Below, piece after piece: positions 62,475 through 64,000 of a stretch of 64,000 nt of DNA. Numbering within the stretch: position 1 is the first letter of the stretch; the number at the start of each line of letters is the position of its first letter. The notes under the pieces are model-generated. The model searched no databases and was not told the DNA's origin. It worked only from the letters and a program-made list of their open reading frames with translations. Made by a program: the position numbers and the translations under genes. This DNA is from Psychrobacter aquimaris. Lineage in GTDB: Bacteria; Pseudomonadota; Gammaproteobacteria; Pseudomonadales; Moraxellaceae. Location of the stretch: NCBI RefSeq assembly GCF_016107525.1, contig NZ_JABASR010000007.1:1-64000 (forward strand), in the 5' to 3' direction.

Positions 62475-62946
62475 GCAACTGCAAATCTGTGAATCGGTAT
62501 GCCCTCAGTGTAAGCGCGAAATTGAGTTCGAATCGATACATCCGTTGGAAGTAGATCGCGACTGTTTTTTAGGTAGTTATATCTGCAAATGCGACAGCAG
62601 TTTGTTGATGGATTATGAAGTCGCCACCCAAACGATTATTGCTAGAACTTATGAAGAATGGCGACTGCATCATAAGAAAGAAACACCTATCACCGCCAAA
62701 TTCAAAAGCATTAAGGTCGGCGCTCTTAGTAAAGAAGCGGCTATACGCACTGCAAATCGTCTCAATGAGCTGCATTTTGAAAGTCAATATGCTAACTGCC
62801 ACGGTTCAGAAGTTATGGAAGGTCAATACGTCACGACGCTATTTGTTGATGACTGCAAAGAAGTTAGAGACGCTCATGTAGCAGCAGTTTGCGCATGGAA
62901 AAAGTTGCTAACAAAGCAAGAATTGGAGACACCCAATGAGCACTAA
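62467..62946 (+). CDS. Phage protein with zinc-ribbon-like cysteines
   Basis: A 159-residue protein starting at GTG 62467, with GAGGAG 7 bases upstream; the longer frame to ATG 62452 lacks a site. Near the N-terminus, CPQCKREIEFESIH and, about 25 residues later, SYICKCDSS give two Cys-x(1-2)-Cys pairs spaced like a small zinc ribbon. The remaining part is of unknown fold. It overlaps gemA by 11 bases. Function is unknown; a nucleic-acid or protein-binding role would suit the ribbon. Confidence 0.6.
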   Translation: MSKQLQICESVCPQCKREIEFESIHPLEVDRDCFLGSYICKCDSSLLMDYEVATQTIIARTYEEWRLHHKKETPITAKFKSIKVGALSKEAAIRTANRLNELHFESQYANCHGSEVMEGQYVTTLFVDDCKEVRDAHVAAVCAWKKLLTKQELETPNEH

Positions 62947-63397
62947 AAAAATCCTCATGGCAAAGATTCATATCGCCAAAAAAGACCTGCATTTGGACGA
63001 TGACACTTACCGCGATGTGCTGTGGCGTGTGACTGGTAAGCGTAGCTGCAAAGATATGACCATCGCCCAGCTGCAAGACGTGGTGAAAGACATGGAAAAG
63101 AGCGGATTTAAGCCAAAAGCTGCGCCAAAACATGGCAAAAAGCCTTCAGTCGTCGGCAAGCGTGAGCCACTAATGGGCAAAATCCACGCCATGCTGACCG
63201 ATATGGGGCTGCATTGGAACTACGCACACGGCATGGCAGACAAGATGTTCGGCATCAAGCGTCTGCAATGGCTCAATGACTCGCAACTGTACAAGCTGAC
63301 GCAAGCGCTGAGCGTGCATCAGCAGCGTGAGGCTAAAAAAGCAGCAAAGAAAGCGGCCTCAAATGAACGCAAAAAAGCGGTACCAGAGCCGAAATGA
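62936..63397 (+). CDS. gemA: GemA (Mu gp16) family protein
   Basis: A 153-residue protein of the Mu GemA/DUF1018 family, which in Mu modulates host gene expression and DNA topology. The N-terminal AKIHIAKKDLHLDDDTYRD, VLWRVTGKRSCKDMTIAQL and LLxDMG-like MLTDMGLHWNYAHGMADKMF are the family blocks. GGAGA lies 6 bases before ATG 62936, inside the previous gene. The C-terminus is a Lys/Ala-rich tail that ends within a repeated 13-base stretch (63361-63424). The tail differs from standard length and may be slightly extended or eroded. Confidence 0.88.
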   Translation: MSTKKILMAKIHIAKKDLHLDDDTYRDVLWRVTGKRSCKDMTIAQLQDVVKDMEKSGFKPKAAPKHGKKPSVVGKREPLMGKIHAMLTDMGLHWNYAHGMADKMFGIKRLQWLNDSQLYKLTQALSVHQQREAKKAAKKAASNERKKAVPEPK

Positions 63398-63424
63398 ACG
63401 CAAAAAATCGCAAATGAACGCAAA
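63361..63424 (+). repeat. Three copies of a 13-base direct repeat at the gemA end
   Basis: AAATGAACGCAAA occurs at 63361, 63392 and 63412. The second copy contains the gemA stop codon TGA. The first codes for NERK within the tail. The pattern suggests slippage or local duplication that set the present end of gemA. Confidence 0.85.
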
Positions 63425-63456
63425 TTGATGAACTTTTAATGTTTTTGGGGATATAG

Positions 63457-63903
63457 ATGAACGATCAAATGATAGATGCGCTAGTCGATGAGTTAAAGCC
63501 TGAATTGCTGCCTGACATCATCGTCAATATCAGTGATTTGATTGGCTATAAAGCGACATTGAAACTGGTTGAAGCGTTTGGCGGTATCAAGTTTGCAATG
63601 CCAAGCGGTCAACGCGAAAGCAAGTACTTTGAGGCGCTTATCAATGCGGTCGGCAACGATGCTGCGCTGACGCTCACGAAAAACTATGGCGGTGAGCTGA
63701 TCTATATCCCCTGCTGCCATGCTGCGTTTATCCAATTGCGTAATACAGAATTTAGACAAGCGGTGACGCTGGCGGTGGCTGGTGGCGAGGTGCAAACGGC
63801 GGTGATACATCGCTTGGCATCGCAATACGGCTTTACTGAGCGCTGGGCTTATAAGGTCTTGGCTGCTGAAGCTGCTATCTACCAGCTCGATTTATTTAAC
63901 TAA
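63457..63903 (+). CDS. mor: Mor-family middle transcription activator
   Basis: A 148-residue protein of the Mor/C activator family of Mu, which switches on middle phage transcription. The N-terminal part has dimerisation helices (ELLPDIIVNISDLIGY), followed by LVEAFGGIKFAMPSG and a C-terminal helix-turn-helix at AVIHRLASQYGFTERWAYKV that binds DNA. The strand GELIYIPCC before the HTH is typical. GGGATAT precedes the ATG. It sits at the expected place after gemA, and genes for lysis and head proteins would follow outside the window. Confidence 0.88.
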   Translation: MNDQMIDALVDELKPELLPDIIVNISDLIGYKATLKLVEAFGGIKFAMPSGQRESKYFEALINAVGNDAALTLTKNYGGELIYIPCCHAAFIQLRNTEFRQAVTLAVAGGEVQTAVIHRLASQYGFTERWAYKVLAAEAAIYQLDLFN

Positions 63904-63924
63904 TTTTAACTTAATGAAATGGTG

Positions 63925-64000
63925 ATGATGATGACTGCAATGACGAATAAAACAACGATGAAGCCTACTAGCGTAACGATACCAATGCCTTTGCCGACGC
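63925..64000 (+). CDS. Start of a further phage gene, cut by window end
   Basis: From ATG 63925 the frame is open to the window end (MMMTAMTNKTTMKPTSVTIP, then MPLPT). Two more in-frame ATGs follow directly. No recognisable motif in 25 codons and no strong ribosome site. In Mu the next genes after mor are for lysis, so a holin- or endolysin-associated protein is possible but not shown. Confidence 0.4.
   Translation, partial: MMMTAMTNKTTMKPTSVTIPMPLPT

Larger units (their letters stand above)
57058..64000 (+). mobile_element. Mu-like prophage, left part (right end outside window)
   Basis: The gene order is that of the Mu early region: repressor on the minus strand, then ner, transposase A, a small reverse gene, target ATPase B, small semi-essential genes, gemA and the middle regulator mor. 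The left terminus is set at about 57050-57086 from candidate transposase binding sites at 57086-57277. The exact TG end and the 5-bp target duplication cannot be fixed without the right end. All early genes are intact, so the phage may still transpose; later genes are not visible. Confidence 0.85.

Noticed and set aside
1-64000. tRNA or rRNA genes
   Set aside because: No tRNA-like cloverleaf with a T-arm GTTCRANNC was noticed in the gaps by eye, and no rRNA sequence. A tRNA search program would settle this.

Overview
The window looks like chromosomal DNA of a Moraxellaceae gammaproteobacterium, most likely Psychrobacter. The grounds are moderate base composition, two DcaP-type porins, and hca-like and dca-like catabolic genes of the kind known from Acinetobacter. 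This assignment is inference; no rRNA or other marker gene is present.

Layout. (1) 1-4743: the 3' part of a TRAP large permease gene, then about 3.3 kb of accessory DNA (a beta-helix exported protein, relics of a TPP enzyme and an SDR, a PD-(D/E)XK-like protein) bounded by a second, diverged copy of the dctM 3' end and its terminator. (2) 4744-16655: a ferulate/p-coumarate (hydroxycinnamate) module with hydratase/lyase, vanillin dehydrogenase, feruloyl-CoA synthase, MarR regulator, DcaP-like porin, TRAP solute-binding lipoprotein, a 600-residue acyl-CoA dehydrogenase and a decayed aldehyde dehydrogenase. (3) 16920-20102: a SUKH-like protein, a PIN-domain protein and an Old Yellow Enzyme family reductase. 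(4) 20235-31382: a complete beta-oxidation island with IclR regulator, MFS acid transporter, acyl-CoA dehydrogenase, enoyl-CoA hydratase, 3-hydroxyacyl-CoA dehydrogenase, thiolase, acyl-CoA ligase, thioesterase and porin. Its intergenic gaps carry a shared palindrome. (5) 31383-36044: a LysR relic, a Fur-boxed catecholate siderophore receptor and an aryl-alcohol dehydrogenase. (6) 36091-41877: a DUF2798 protein and a four-gene nickel/peptide-type ABC importer behind two Zur-like operators, with a 9-bp tandem repeat at the start of its fused double ATPase. (7) 41929-48789: amino-acid permease with homocysteine methyltransferase, a butanediol-type dehydrogenase, a tautomerase, a HEPN-like protein and a PAP2 phosphatase. 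(8) 48761-56449: LysR regulator, lactate permease, D- and L-lactate dehydrogenases, and an FAD oxidoreductase. (9) 56649-64000: an IS3-type relic, a broken host reading frame, and the left end of a Mu-like prophage (S24 repressor, ner, transposase A, target-selection ATPase B, gemA, mor) that runs off the window.

How the genes work together. The hca-like module takes hydroxycinnamates in through a porin, activates them to CoA thioesters, and cleaves them to acetyl-CoA and an aromatic aldehyde, which is oxidised to the benzoate. The second island supplies every step of a separate beta-oxidation route, probably for another aromatic or dicarboxylic acid. Metal supply (Fur and Zur signals), lactate oxidation and methionine salvage are ordinary housekeeping functions around these islands. 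Several relic genes (dctM tail, TPP decarboxylase, SDR, aldehyde dehydrogenase, LysR, transposase) show that the accessory regions have been turned over repeatedly.
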